Assembly (NCBI GenBank): GCA_013433145.1
Contig: CM024178.1
Span: 2,882,001 to 2,946,000, forward strand
Source of the DNA: Ascaris suum
Lineage: Eukaryota > Nematoda > Chromadorea > Rhabditida > Ascarididae
Length of the DNA stretch: 64,000 nt
Reading direction: 5' to 3'
Every line of letters begins with the position of its first letter. Within the stretch, counting starts at the first letter, position 1. A program made the translations under genes and the position numbers. Under the pieces are notes generated by a model, which did no database searches, was not told the origin of the DNA, and saw nothing but the letters and a program-made list of their open reading frames with translations. Of this stretch, positions 1-11,692 are shown one piece after another.

Positions 1-195
1 TTATGATACATTCTTGGATGAACTTTTCTGGTCATATGCATTTATTTCTTCTTGTACTCCACTGCTTCACTGCAATCTTTTTTGTTCTTCTGTGAACAAT
101 GACCTCTTAGAAAAAATTATAGTCATGCCGACAGATTGCGTAGACGAAGCCTTCGCAGGCATTTTCGCTAAGATAAAAGCATATGAACAACAAAC

Positions 196-400
196 CACTC
201 GCTAAGTAGTTCTCATCGAGGGACGCCTCGATCGCATTAACACATCCGAAATGCCCCTTAACATCCTTCTGATAGATCGGCGTATCCGAGCTGGGCAGAA
301 AGGGCAACGCCAGCGAAGGATGTTCCGCACAGCCGAGCTCCCGTTGGCTCACGTGAGCACCCACCGACCGACCTCGTGCACACCTTCGGCCCACCCCCAT
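196..400 (-). CDS. DCAF5: First exon of a DCAF5-like WD40 protein (partial gene)
   Basis: The reading frame starts at an ATG at 400 and runs 68 codons plus one base to a GTTTGT donor at 195-194. The rest of the gene lies left of the window. Residues about 41-69 hold a PIYQKD segment, then GHFGCVNAIEAS and NYLASG. This matches the start of the first WD40 blade of DCAF5, where vertebrate proteins have YKKD, GHFGCVNAIEFS and a SGGDD turn; here the second G would come from the next exon. The preceding SVGAHVSQREL also resembles the DCAF5 N-terminus. In the family, DCAF5 is a substrate receptor of CUL4-DDB1 ubiquitin ligases and binds through its WD40 propeller. GC content is clearly above the flanks. 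The WD40 start is well supported; DCAF5 rather than another WD40 protein is likely but rests on one exon. Confidence 0.62.
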
Positions 401-2819
401 TGTTGTCGATTACTTTTCAACAACGCGCAATTCTCAGGTAAGTCGGCACTGAAACAACAACATATTCAAATACTTTTGCAGTGGTCAAGCAAATACGTGA
501 TTGAAGCCGAGAGTGTTTACCTCCAGAAACGAACTATTCTTGTGCTTTTTCGTTGCACGGCGCTTTCATGTAGTGCGTCGCTATCTAGCGCGAACTTATT
601 TTCTTTGCCTCTATCTCCGATCTTTCCGCTCACAACCTGCCCGGTCGCTGTCGATTCCTTTTTTCTCTCGTTAATCAAACACGCTTCCAACTGTGCGAAA
701 CTCTACCGAGCAGCTACGTATGAAGATTTCAAAATGGAAGAAAGGAAGGGCGACCATGAAATTCAATGGAAAATGGTGGAATAAAACTTCGAAATAAAAG
801 GGGAAATTTCGCGGTGCTATGATCCGAGAGAACGAATGAAGATGACGATGAAACCCAACAGCAAATGATGAGGAATGAGCTGAAGTTTGAAGAAAAAGTG
901 GGGAGGGAGGATAATTAAGTTTCTGTGGTAGTCGCGCTCACTTGGTTTTTCACCAGAACTGGAACAAATTTTCAGAGAGGTGACCACGAATGTCAATTTC
1001 GTTTTTTGGCTGCGACCATTTCTAGCTTCCAACCCGCCAATTACCATCCATGCAGTTATTCGGATCCGAGTCCTAGCCCAGCAAAACTTGCTTAGGGAGA
1101 CTTTTGTCACTTTTAATTTCCCAGCTTCCCAGGAACTCTTTGTTTCATTTCGAGGAGGCACTAACATCTTTCAATTAGGCTATAGGATAAAAAAGCAATT
1201 GCCATCGCACTTATTTCCTGCATGCGAAAGCTGCTAAAAATATCCTCATCTTTGTTTACAGCGTCCATACTCCCGTCCCCTTCCTCATGGGAAAGAACTC
1301 TTGGTAAAAGTTTTGGGTCAGGCTGTAGGGCCGAATGAATGCTGCTTGAGGGGTAGCGATCCTGAAAGCGGCCACAACCCCACAGTAAATTCAGCATTCA
1401 CATGTGGCCCTATGAGAACTTAAGCTTTAGGTACGATCAACTAACTATATGAGCACTGCGGTATGATTTTTCTAGTTAAAAAAAAAAGAGAAAAAACGCT
1501 TGCAGGAAAGCAAAAAAAAGGCATTTTTTGAATAAGCAACGCAACACTAAAGAGGTATGAAATAGAACCAACCACTGATTGTGTTGATTTCTGTGCATAT
1601 GTGCGGAACGGCAACAAACGTATCGCGTGCCTAATGATACTTGTATTTTCACTTAGCTAGATGATAATCACCTTCTAGGACCTTGAAAAATGGTGGACAT
1701 TTTAATATCCTCATACTCCCCCCTCCCTCTTTCTTCCCCTCTCCCTTATTCTCCCCCATCTACTCTACCCTTCCAACGTTAGGATGGATTTAGTTAGGAC
1801 CTAGGTTGACGAACAAACAATATGTAAGTCATAGGAGAGGAAATACTTCTATCGATTTTTCTATTTCCTCCTCATTTCTTCTCTTTAATATTTTTCTTTT
1901 CAATAAAGAACTTAGCGTTTAATGGATAACGATTGCGTAGTTGCATTATTTCTTCAGAACAAAAGACATAATAACAACTAAATTGACAAATCTATATAGA
2001 TGAAAAGCAAGAAAAACCTCGCAAAATTTTTTAAAAAATATTTGAAATTCGACAGTTAAATTTAAAAAAAAAGAAAAAAGATTCCCTACAATCAACGATA
2101 AACAATTAAAATATTATCATTCGTTGCAATTTAATGCTTAAATTTTCATATCAATAATCTCAACAATATTTTATTATTTACATTATTCTCTAAAAAATTT
2201 CTCCAAACGAAAGCGAAATATGCGAATGCAACGTTAGATAAAACTAATCACATCTATATGTCTTCATTTTGCATGAAAAGCGACTATAGAATTAAGAGCC
2301 GAAACCAAAAAAAAAAAATTCAGGAAACCGGAAAAAAAAACGAAACCGGATGATTTTATTTTAAGAACCGGAAAAGTGATTGTGATAATTCAGCATCAAG
2401 TAAGAGCTTTACGATAGACGCAACACGCAGCAACATACAAAAAACTGAAAGTAATCAATAAATAATGCCTATTCAATTACCTAAATTTCGTTTATTATAG
2501 GTATGTAATGATAGATTTAATGCATCTAGATATATATAAAGCTTAATTTTAGTGGAGAAAAATCTACTTGCACATTTGTGCAATGATCCTTTTGATCAAG
2601 TCTCCTGGATGTATCAAACCTATTACATCGAAAAATAATCACAACTTTTTTGGACATAACGACGAAAATCAGTTGAATAAAAGTCGGCTAAATTTTGAAT
2701 AAATAATATGCAAATACGGGAAGAAAGATGGAGCTACGTATAGCACATCTTATGTAAATTTCAATAATAGAATAAAACCGCAAAGAAATGTCAAAACAAA
2801 AAAAAAAACATATCGCTAC
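401..2819. other. Upstream/intergenic DNA, no supported gene
   Basis: This is the 5' flank of the DCAF5-like exon. Plus-strand and minus-strand frames of 80-177 codons overlap here without splice or family support. A plus-strand CAG|GTAAGT occurs at about 436-444, but no matching exon could be recognised. From 1.9 kb the sequence becomes very AT-rich with poly-A runs. Confidence 0.5.
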
Positions 2820-2938
2820 TCAACGAGCACCTGCAATAATGTCCAACGCGTCGCGGCTCAAAATCAGCTGAGCGTGCGCTTGTGCCAATCTTTGTCGGTT
2901 AGTGAAGATGACTGGCAATAAAGCGCAATTCAAGCCAA
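2820..2938 (-). CDS. Candidate terminal exon, unidentified gene
   Basis: A good acceptor (TTTTCAG at about 2945-2939) is followed by two bases and 38 codons to a TGA at 2822-2820. The frame is locally GC-richer than its surroundings, with CAG CTG, AGC CGC GAC GCG type codons, and encodes an Arg/Ala/Leu-rich amphipathic stretch (RQRLAQAHAQLILSRDALD). I do not recognise the protein. It could be the 3' end of the gene that contributes the exon at 4545-4772, but the intervening exon needed to bring the phases into register was not found. Confidence 0.28.
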
Positions 2939-4544
2939 CTGAAAACTGCAGCATTGCATTTCGTTCAATGCAACGTTTGCATTGCATTTCATTGTGATCA
3001 TTGCATAGTGGGAATTTCTTCACGAGAGAAGACTAATTTCAGGAGAACACAATCATCATTCAACGTTTCTAATATTGTTCGAAATTTACATTTAAAAAAT
3101 ACTATTTCCGTTTTTTTTTTCTATACAATGGGGAATTTTAATCTGAGGGATACAAACTATGAGAGATAATTGTGCTCCGACAACGAATTTTCACTCTAAT
3201 TCATCCTATATCGCTTTTACACTAATATATGATACACTTAATTGCCCTACGAAGAAAATAAGTTCTTCTGGTTTAGCAGGTGTGTCTCTTTTCAAGAGGT
3301 GCGAAAATGGCTACCGGAGAACTTGGTAATTTTTGTGGTTCATGAAGTTTTTATAGATTTTTTTGGATTTTTTATAGCTTATTGGAGACCTTCATAAACC
3401 TACCTCTTAGTAGGTAGAACTTTATGTTTTCAACGGCAACGCTAGTAACAAGTCATTAAAGATGACAGTTGCTGTCATAAATTCTACCTGAATTTAGTAT
3501 GTATGCAGTTAGTAAGTATGCAGTCCTCCCCCCCCCCCTCTCCTTTCTCTCCCTGTAAATGAATGTTGACTGAATATGCAGATGAACCAGCACAGAATTT
3601 TGTGCTTGCCGTTCGCAAATACATTGAGTGCAGCTGGTACAACTGTAGGACCATGAACTCATCTGTAAAAAGTTCTCAGGACATTAGATTCCACGGGGAT
3701 GTCCTTCGAGGCTTCAAAGCTCAAAAAATGCCACTACCGAAAATCGGAAGTTTTATCAGTGATGGTCACTCTAACTGGACTTTAGGATGGGATCCTCAAA
3801 CAGTGATTCAACGACCGAATAAACTTGGCTGCAGTGCGTCTCATGACAACACAGTTCGAAGAGTCCGCCTTGCCTTAGCCATATTTTTCGCATCAATCCC
3901 ATATTTCGGTCCAAGAGAATGCCATTCGGTGTGAAAACGTTCCATTTTTTAATGGCGGCATCGGCGGAGTCTTCAGAGCTCAAAACCTATCGATAAAAAG
4001 TTTAGCGACTATTTGGAAACTTTGGAGGGATGCACATTCTGTCCTATGACAGCGTCGTAGTGGTCACCTTCATTCGGCTGACCGATCCGCCAAGTGAGTG
4101 ACCGCTTTTTAAACATATGTTTTATCTATGGATGCAACACGCAAATACACAGTGACGAATGTTATAGGATATGCTATAGGGTTGCACTCAATTTTTTGGT
4201 CTCGTTTTCTAGATTCAAGAATCAGTGTTATTTTGCAACCTTTTTGTATGATTGTAGGAGAATTTTGGAGTTGCAGTATTTTGATGAGAATTTTACTGCA
4301 TTTAATGGCATCTAAAAGAATATTTAAATAATTGAATCCAGAATCGATTGCAGTTAATAGTATTAACAGCGTTCTCTACCTGCACCGTTAGGATGGCAGA
4401 AAGTCCAGGAAAGAGAGGAGAAAGGGACAGGAAGTTGGAACGACGTAAAGATGGACATGAGTGAGAACAACAGTTAAAGCGCTTAGCGAAAACAAGTAGA
4501 AAACCCTAGCAACAGATAGAGCACATTGTATACCATCCGCTTAC

Positions 4545-4772
4545 CTGACGAAGCAGTTTTGCGACCTATCATGAAACAGTGAAGTAAGCAAAATGATCTC
4601 ATCGCTTTTCATCTCAACCAACTTTGCCTTCAACAAAAAATTTGTTTTTCTCTTACTTACTGCCAAGTTTAATCTATCGAACAGGTAAGCGCCACATAAA
4701 CGCGCAAATATAACGAAGTGTAACCACAAAAACTTCGAACAAATGCAAAATTTTATTAAATGAGTAAATTCT
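4545..4772 (-). CDS. Candidate internal exon with a membrane-like segment
   Basis: The frame is bounded by a TTGCATAG acceptor (ending at 4773) and a consensus CAG|GTAAGC donor (4544). It is open for 75 codons, entering in phase 1 and leaving in phase 2. Residues about 17-35 form a hydrophobic stretch ending in CGAYLFDRLN. This loosely resembles the end of the first transmembrane helix of TWK/K2P channels (GA..F..LE). A second donor-like GTAAGTAAG lies inside, just after the hydrophobic part. No pore (TIGYG/TIGFG) exon was found downstream, so the channel assignment is only a resemblance. Confidence 0.25.
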
Positions 4773-7700
4773 CTATGCAAAAATTCATCAAAACGTAACA
4801 GCTAAGTTGTGAAAGTTTTTGCAATATAGTAATACAATATTACTCAAGGTGAAAATACATTTTTGAAGAATTGATTTCTATTTCAGAAATTCTTCGTTTA
4901 AAATATTCATATTTGGGAAATTAGCATAGTCGATTCTTGCCTAAGACCTACTTCTCTAATCCCCCTTCCTCATCCTCTAAATTTTCACTTCAATGCCATA
5001 AATATGCTCGTCGTCTGTTACTATAGCTTCTTTTAAAGTTCTGTCTTCCGTAGAGCTTCTTTAGACTTTACTTAGAGATTGCTGGTAAAAGCATAGAAAT
5101 TATTTTTTTTTACACTCGGCATAAAAAACTATACAGTTGCTCTACTTCAGATGAAATGTTGAGTTGCTTCATCCACCAAGTTCAATATCACGAGAGAAAT
5201 TCAATGACCACGTAGTGAGGCCTTGAATGCAAATTTTGCAAGATCGCCATTGCAAATAATTGAGCATCTCAAGCATTTGTCACAATCACTTCTTCTCTGA
5301 CCTCCACATTTAACAGCCGTTGAAATATAGACCTGATTACTGTGTCTTTTAATGTTTACTGGACTATCGAAGTTGTAATTCTATATACAATAACTTAAGT
5401 TAGCGCTATATCAACGATCGCATATGCCCTAATGAGACGGTTACCATAATTTATCGATTAATAAGCCCGGAATTGTATTTGGCCATTAGTAGATGCAATG
5501 AATGGAATCAATAGTCATAGCAGTCGCTATATTCTCGCAATTCACGTATGAATTTTGATGATATGCAATAATCGCGATTAAATTTTGCAATATTAGATGT
5601 AATTATATTTGCAAATTTTTGCTCCCAATATCGTTTTACTTTAAATAAAAAATAAGAAAAGATAAATCTTCTCTGAACACTTGAAATATTGAAAAAAAAA
5701 ACACATCGGAAGACGGCTGAACACAATGATAAGCGGCAAATGATTACTTTATTGACGAGGATACTTTCACAACAGATCTTTTCAGTGTAGTTTACTCGTT
5801 AATTGCAGAATGTGATTGATGATATGAATGCAATGTAATATTTGTATTTAGCAATAGCGATGCAATTGAATTGCTGAAAAAAAATGCAATAATAAGACTA
5901 GAAAGCTTCGACTAAGATCGTTGGGGGGGGGGGGGGGTTGGATCGCTTAAATTCTGGTATGAAAATCGTGAAGCGCTAAATTCGTTTCTACAAACATCAT
6001 TAGAAATGTCGCTTTCTACGAAAAAAAAAAAATTCAAAAAAAAAAAAAAAACGTTCCAATAGAGTGTACGCCAAACCTACTTCGAGCGATAACTTCATCA
6101 ATTTTCATTAATATATTCTTCGTTGATGTTTGCGATCTGATATGTAAACAAACGAATGGAGTTATTAATGGGCAACTTACATTTTTTTTTACTCGATAAC
6201 TAAAAAAAAACTCCAACAAAATTATTGCTGAAAATGGGCGAAAAGAATTCTTTTAGGGAGTTAGATTAATACTTGGAAGTAAAGAAAATCTTTTGAGAGT
6301 AATATCTGTAATATTTGATTAAAACAGTTAGTAATAAAATTTTTCAAAAGAATATAAATAATCATCGAATATTTATATACGAAATGAGAAGAAATTGCGC
6401 GTATCGAAAAAGTAAGACTGCGAAAAAATTTCTGAGCAAAATTATTGCATTGCACAAAATAAACGGTGAATAACCCTTCTGGAGAACAACTACGGAATTA
6501 CGAATATAGATAATAAAGGTTGATGAAGTGATTACATTTGCGATCATATCATATATGGTAGACGAGAAGAACGAATAGCGCTTATTTTTGGATTTTCCGT
6601 ATTATGAAGTAATATTTATAGCAAGCAGCCCTCAAACTTGGACAACCAAACCATCGCTGAAAGGCTAACTTGAAGTTTTGCAAACCTGTATAAAAAGACG
6701 ACTTTACACTTGTGTGATAGGTAAATGCTTATCACAAAAGGCAGTCCTATATCACATTTGAGTATGCGTAACACCACGTGTTTAATGCGAAGCACAACCT
6801 CCAACCAAATCAACAAATAAAACTTAAGGAAGTCCCCACTAACGTCAGTTTTTTTTTTGCAGCAAGAATTCTCCATAGCCAGGTATAAGTGAGAACACTC
6901 GAACTATTCGACAGATTTAAAATATTTGTTGAAAGTCACTTATCGTGTGAACAACGGGATTTATCGGAATATGAGAGTGGTGACCTCAATAATCTCCTTT
7001 ATGCACCATTATTTTTAGGTGAATTCTCTTGACGGTAGTTGCATGTCCAGAAAATAATTAAAGTGAAAGTTCGCTTAATATGAAGATATCAAGAATGGCT
7101 AAAAGGATTAAAAATTTTCGAGCAAAGCGGGATAGATGGAAGCTACTGAACGGTGCACCGTATGGCCAAAAAGAAATTCCAAATTTCCATATGTTCACTG
7201 CATGTTGAATATTAGGCAGTTTTTTTGGCTACCAAGATTCTCCTATTTGCTCGTTTTCTTCTTCGAGAATTTTTCCCCCAAATGCAACTTGAAATTACAT
7301 TTCAATCTTACCTGCAAATCCTTCCAAATAATTCGGCGAACTAGGATATTTCGCAACAACCATTGTGTAATCGCAAATTAGAAGTGAACTCTCAATCGTG
7401 ATCGTGAAAAAGAAAAACTTGCGAGAAAGTCTACTCAGAAAACGTTTCGTAATGGCTTAAGCTCTGTGCATATTCGTCTACTCACTTTAAAGCAATTTTT
7501 TATCTTGTCGGGGGTACACAGCGAATTTTTATATGAAGATTTTCAAAAAAGAAAAAAAAAATTCATAGAAGTGAAAGAATACGCCAAAATTTTTTCACCA
7601 TATCAAAAGCGAAGTGTAAAGATATCGTTTTGTGTGCTTCATCTTCGACGATGCAATTGCCAATTATTACTTACAGTCTTACATCGTTAAGCACATGCAA

Positions 7701-10700
7701 TGGACTTGTTATGCATACGATTTTCGTAGTTGGGGTTTTCACCTAATGTTAATATTGCTATAATTGTATAATTCATTGCTTTATATCTTATACGATTTAT
7801 CGTCTTAGATGAGTTCATGATGCAGGTTGCTGTATCAATGTTCGAGTATCTATTACCCGTCAAAGAATGGGAATGACGGCGGCATCACATGTGCTCTTTT
7901 TTTGCATAATCGCCTCTAGATTGCCCATCGAATCTACAAGTATCCCATAACGGTGAGGTGGTACTACTCAATAATGTGTTCGTCCTTCGATTAGCACATC
8001 ACATTGATATCTCTTTAGCCTTTCTATGACGGCTCTGACAGTATACAATCTGATATAAATGCACAGAGTGGAAACACGTTTTAGGGAGTGATGCCAATGG
8101 TCCGACCGAGTTTCGGCCACAAATTGAATCGATTTTTGTCGACCTAAATCATTTTCGATTATTTCAGTCGTTATCGAAACTTTTGAAAAGATGTATGGAA
8201 ATTTAAATGGAAAATCCTCTCAATTCAAATGTGAAGAAATTATTTTGCATTTTCATTTTTCGTTGATAACTCATGAAACGATTTGAGTAGCTGCGGGAGA
8301 TGTACAACCAAATGAGACGATACGCTTCTTGCTTGATTTTCTTATATTTCACCATTTTAGTTTTTGCGTTCTCAAGAATTTCAATTTTCAAAGTGCATTA
8401 TGGCAACTTTATCTGCGCATATAGATGTCTGTGCGGATTTATTTGTAGCCGCAGAGATATCTGCATGTGCGTGTGTCCGTGTGCGTGTATCACACAAAAC
8501 ACCTATCTGCGCGCAAGCTTCAACATGGTATCCGGAAAGTTAGATGTATGGATTTTGCTGATTATAAGCACTATATGCATCAACTAGTAACCTCGATTAT
8601 TAACGCTCAAGTTGATCCAACAATTCAGAAAGAAAATTGCAGAAAATTGAAATGATTAAAAAGTTTCCAAAGAATTTTCTTTCGGTGGATTTCCACTTCA
8701 TATCGTTCGAATTACAAACGATCATAGAAGTTTTTTACACAGTATCAATTAAAACAAAAGTACATTATTCATGTAAATTTTGTTATTTATTGTTAAGTAT
8801 GCGCAAATGATTATCGCAATTAGCGATCTATCCAATGCCTCACATATATTTATCTCTCCGTTTAATAGTGCTAAATTTTTTTGCGAATAGGTGAATTGTA
8901 ACATTGCAAAAAACTTATTTTCGTTTCATTTTAATTGCATATATAATTTGCCGTGTGGTCATTGCAAAATTCACTGATTTCAATGCAATCGCTATTATTA
9001 ATAATGCTGCAATTTGAATCGAGAACGAATTGCTTGCATAATTATGAATTCTATTTCAATGACGATTATTTATTTCATGAGGGTTTTGTTTCTATGTTAT
9101 AAGAATATTCCCTCTATCCGATAGAATAAAAGATCGCAGGAAAGATTTATTATGTTCCTAAAGATCGCCAACTTAATCCAACTATCATCGTTTTATGAGA
9201 GGTAGAAGTTTTATGATTTGAAGGTATTAACTGCTTAGCTTGGATGAATTCATGTCCTCCACCCCACCCCACACCCCACCCCCCCTCCCCCCCCCCCCCC
9301 CCCATTCCCCAAAAATCTCACCTCTAGTCAGAGCCCTGAAATTTTAAAGAGATATGCAAATTTGTAGAAGATTGGCATTTTAATATGATATTATCCCTTT
9401 CTATCAGTCGATCAATTTATGCCTAATTGCAATTGTTTTAAATTCAAACGGAGAAAATTGACTACAGCACAAACGGAATGTAACAAGATGTGACTTTGAG
9501 GGAGTGTGAATTCTCAGAGAGTGAGAGAGTTTCTCAATCGAGCAAAATATGATAGAAGCGTGGAGAATTTCGAAGAGCGAAAATAATTTACAAATGATGC
9601 GCATAATGCGAGGTGCATACCTATCCGATAGTTCCGGATCATAAATCACCGAGTGCCTCTATCCAGATCATAAGTACAAATCAATAAAATTTAATCGGTG
9701 CAATTGTGCTAATAACATTTGAGATGCAAAAACGTTTTGATTAGCTGCCGCTTTTATGAGTCAGAATAACTTGAAGGTGAGATAAATGTAGCGCTTTCTT
9801 CGATTTGTTTAATAATAGGGTGGTGAAAATTCGTCTTTCTAATCGAATTTGACAATTATTTTACGAAATTACACCTTTCTTGTTGAGATTTTTTTTTTAA
9901 ACACAGAATTTCAATTTCCTCCAATCAGATCATTTCGAAATCTCAAGTGCAATTCCCGCTTTCAAGTTCGTTTAATATTCCAATGTATTATATTTCCAGT
10001 TTATTTGCGTTGTAAATGAATCAACAATCATCAGCATTGAGCTCTCACTAAAGATTCGACGAACTATTAGTGCAGGAAGGGACAATAAGAAGGTATGGAT
10101 TATGCGCGATTTTTTATCGATATATAATAGTTCCACTAGACGAATGAAAGAGGAATTGCATATGCATTCGACGTGGGAATTCAATATTGAAGTTAAAAAA
10201 GAACAAATAAATAAATTTGCAAACAATTAAATAATATAGTTTATGAGTTGAAAAAATTTTTCAACAACTGTGTCCATAGAAAAATTCCAGCAATGTTCAT
10301 CATTACCGTCGTGCATATCATCATTTCATCGAAAGAACCCTCATTTTGCCATAACAATCACTCTTCGTGCAAATTTCGTTTGTTGACACTATTGCTTCCC
10401 TTAGGCGATGAAATCAAATATACGTCATATCGTAATATGTAGGCATTATCGATAGGAGTTCCGCATCGGTTACTAAGAAATCCGTGTGATTATGTTTATT
10501 CATTGCATATCATATTTCTGTGCTAATCATATTGCGCTTTTATCGTTTATGAAATATACTTGTAATATTGCATACATAAATGTATATTAAATAACTTTAT
10601 ATACAACGTTTAAATAAATAAATGACATATAGATGAGATCACAATCAACTTTATTCAAACGCTGAATTTTTAGCCACATTTATGCCACCAATAATATCAC

Positions 10701-11037
10701 CATACACGAATTCCTTTGAAAAAAAAAAGTGGCGTTTTTTTCACCTCAACGAAGACAGGTAGACCTCAGTGACACCTTTCGCTCGTAAAATTTTACTAGT
10801 GATCACCTTGAAAATCTAATGATATTTTCGCGTTTTTCATATGGTGCTTTCACACCCTAATAGATTTTGATATGACTGAAATGTTTGGTTTTATTTAACT
10901 GCACATTTGCAACTATGTAAATGCAAATGAATCCAAGGAGGATGATTGAAAAAAAAATGAATTAAACCAGTCTTATACACCCATATTATCAACACAAGGC
11001 AAGTAAGCAACAAACGTCGAACAGCCCAGTTGATAGA
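4773..11037. other. Long AT-rich region without a recognisable gene
   Basis: Only short, low-complexity frames are present on either strand. Notable sequence features are a run of 15 G at 5923-5937, a C-rich tract at about 9261-9311, and several poly-A/poly-T runs. I found no convincing splice-bounded coding exon. Confidence 0.45.
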
Positions 11038-11224
11038 TCACTCTTCGGGTGTAAGCATTGCGCGAAGCTCCTCAACAATTTCCTTCTGGAAATTTTTTGC
11101 GGTCAGTACGAGGCAATTCCATGAGGTAAGCAATAGAATCTGGTGGAGTCAGTAAGATCGCATTCTCGGCATCTCGCTTATCAATCTCAACGGTGTAAGG
11201 CTCCAGCGGAGAGAGCGAATCCAT
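11038..11224 (-). pseudogene. Frameshifted exon, unidentified protein C-terminus
   Basis: A TTTTTGCAG acceptor directly precedes an ATG at 11224. The frame then reads 50 well-composed codons (MDSLSPLEPYTVEIDKRD, later TPPDSIAYLMELPRTDRK) to a premature TGA. Removing one A from the six-A run at about 11091-11096 (minus strand AAAAAA) restores a frame that continues EIVEELRAMLTPEE to the TGA at 11038-11040, giving about 61 aa. The codon quality on both sides of the shift argues that this was recently coding. It may be a true frameshift, a pseudogene fragment or a homopolymer sequencing error. An intron explanation is unlikely, because the only nearby donor would leave a 24-bp intron. I do not recognise the family. 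Confidence 0.45.
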
Positions 11225-11578
11225 CTGCAAAAATCTCTAATAAGCGAAATTAGTTGTTTTTGCTTCACACTATTTCCGGAATACGATATGAAACCGGACA
11301 ATGACGCCATGAACGGCACAATGTCTCCTGAGATCAATGCGTCAGGTTTTTATGCGTTTATCCCTTGTGAGCATCGAATATTTAAAAATGTGATTTCATA
11401 GCGTTTTTAAATATTAGTGCTACAGTTTCATTTGAAAGTATGTCAGCAATCCTATTTTTAAAAAAAGATTTGAGTTTATTGCATTGACCGGGGAATAGGG
11501 TTTTGAGGGTTGCAAACCAGTACTTCATCTTGAAGTATTAAAAAACAATTCGATAACTTGTTCATTATTGATTTTTAA

Positions 11579-11692
11579 ATGAAAGTGAAATTCAATGAGC
11601 TGCACTTCGACATGGTTGAAGAGATTCACGCTGAATCACAAGAGTTGCTCGATATTGTTACAGACAAAGAATGCCAGCGAGCCGCTCCATAA
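11579..11692 (+). mobile_element. Possible degraded mariner-type transposase C-terminus
   Basis: An ATG-to-TAA frame of 37 aa contains FDMVEEIHAESQELLDIVTD. It is followed, after stop codons, by W..W..RI-like remnants to about 11730. This is the pattern of the last helices of Tc1/mariner transposases (F.....EI....... L......F...F..W..R...CI). No DDD/E catalytic core, terminal inverted repeats or TA duplication were recognised, so this would be a dead scrap. A chance match cannot be excluded. Confidence 0.3.

Noticed and set aside
251..784. 177-aa plus-strand frame opposite the DCAF5-like exon
   Set aside because: The WD40 motif is on the minus strand in the overlapping part; the remainder has no domain.
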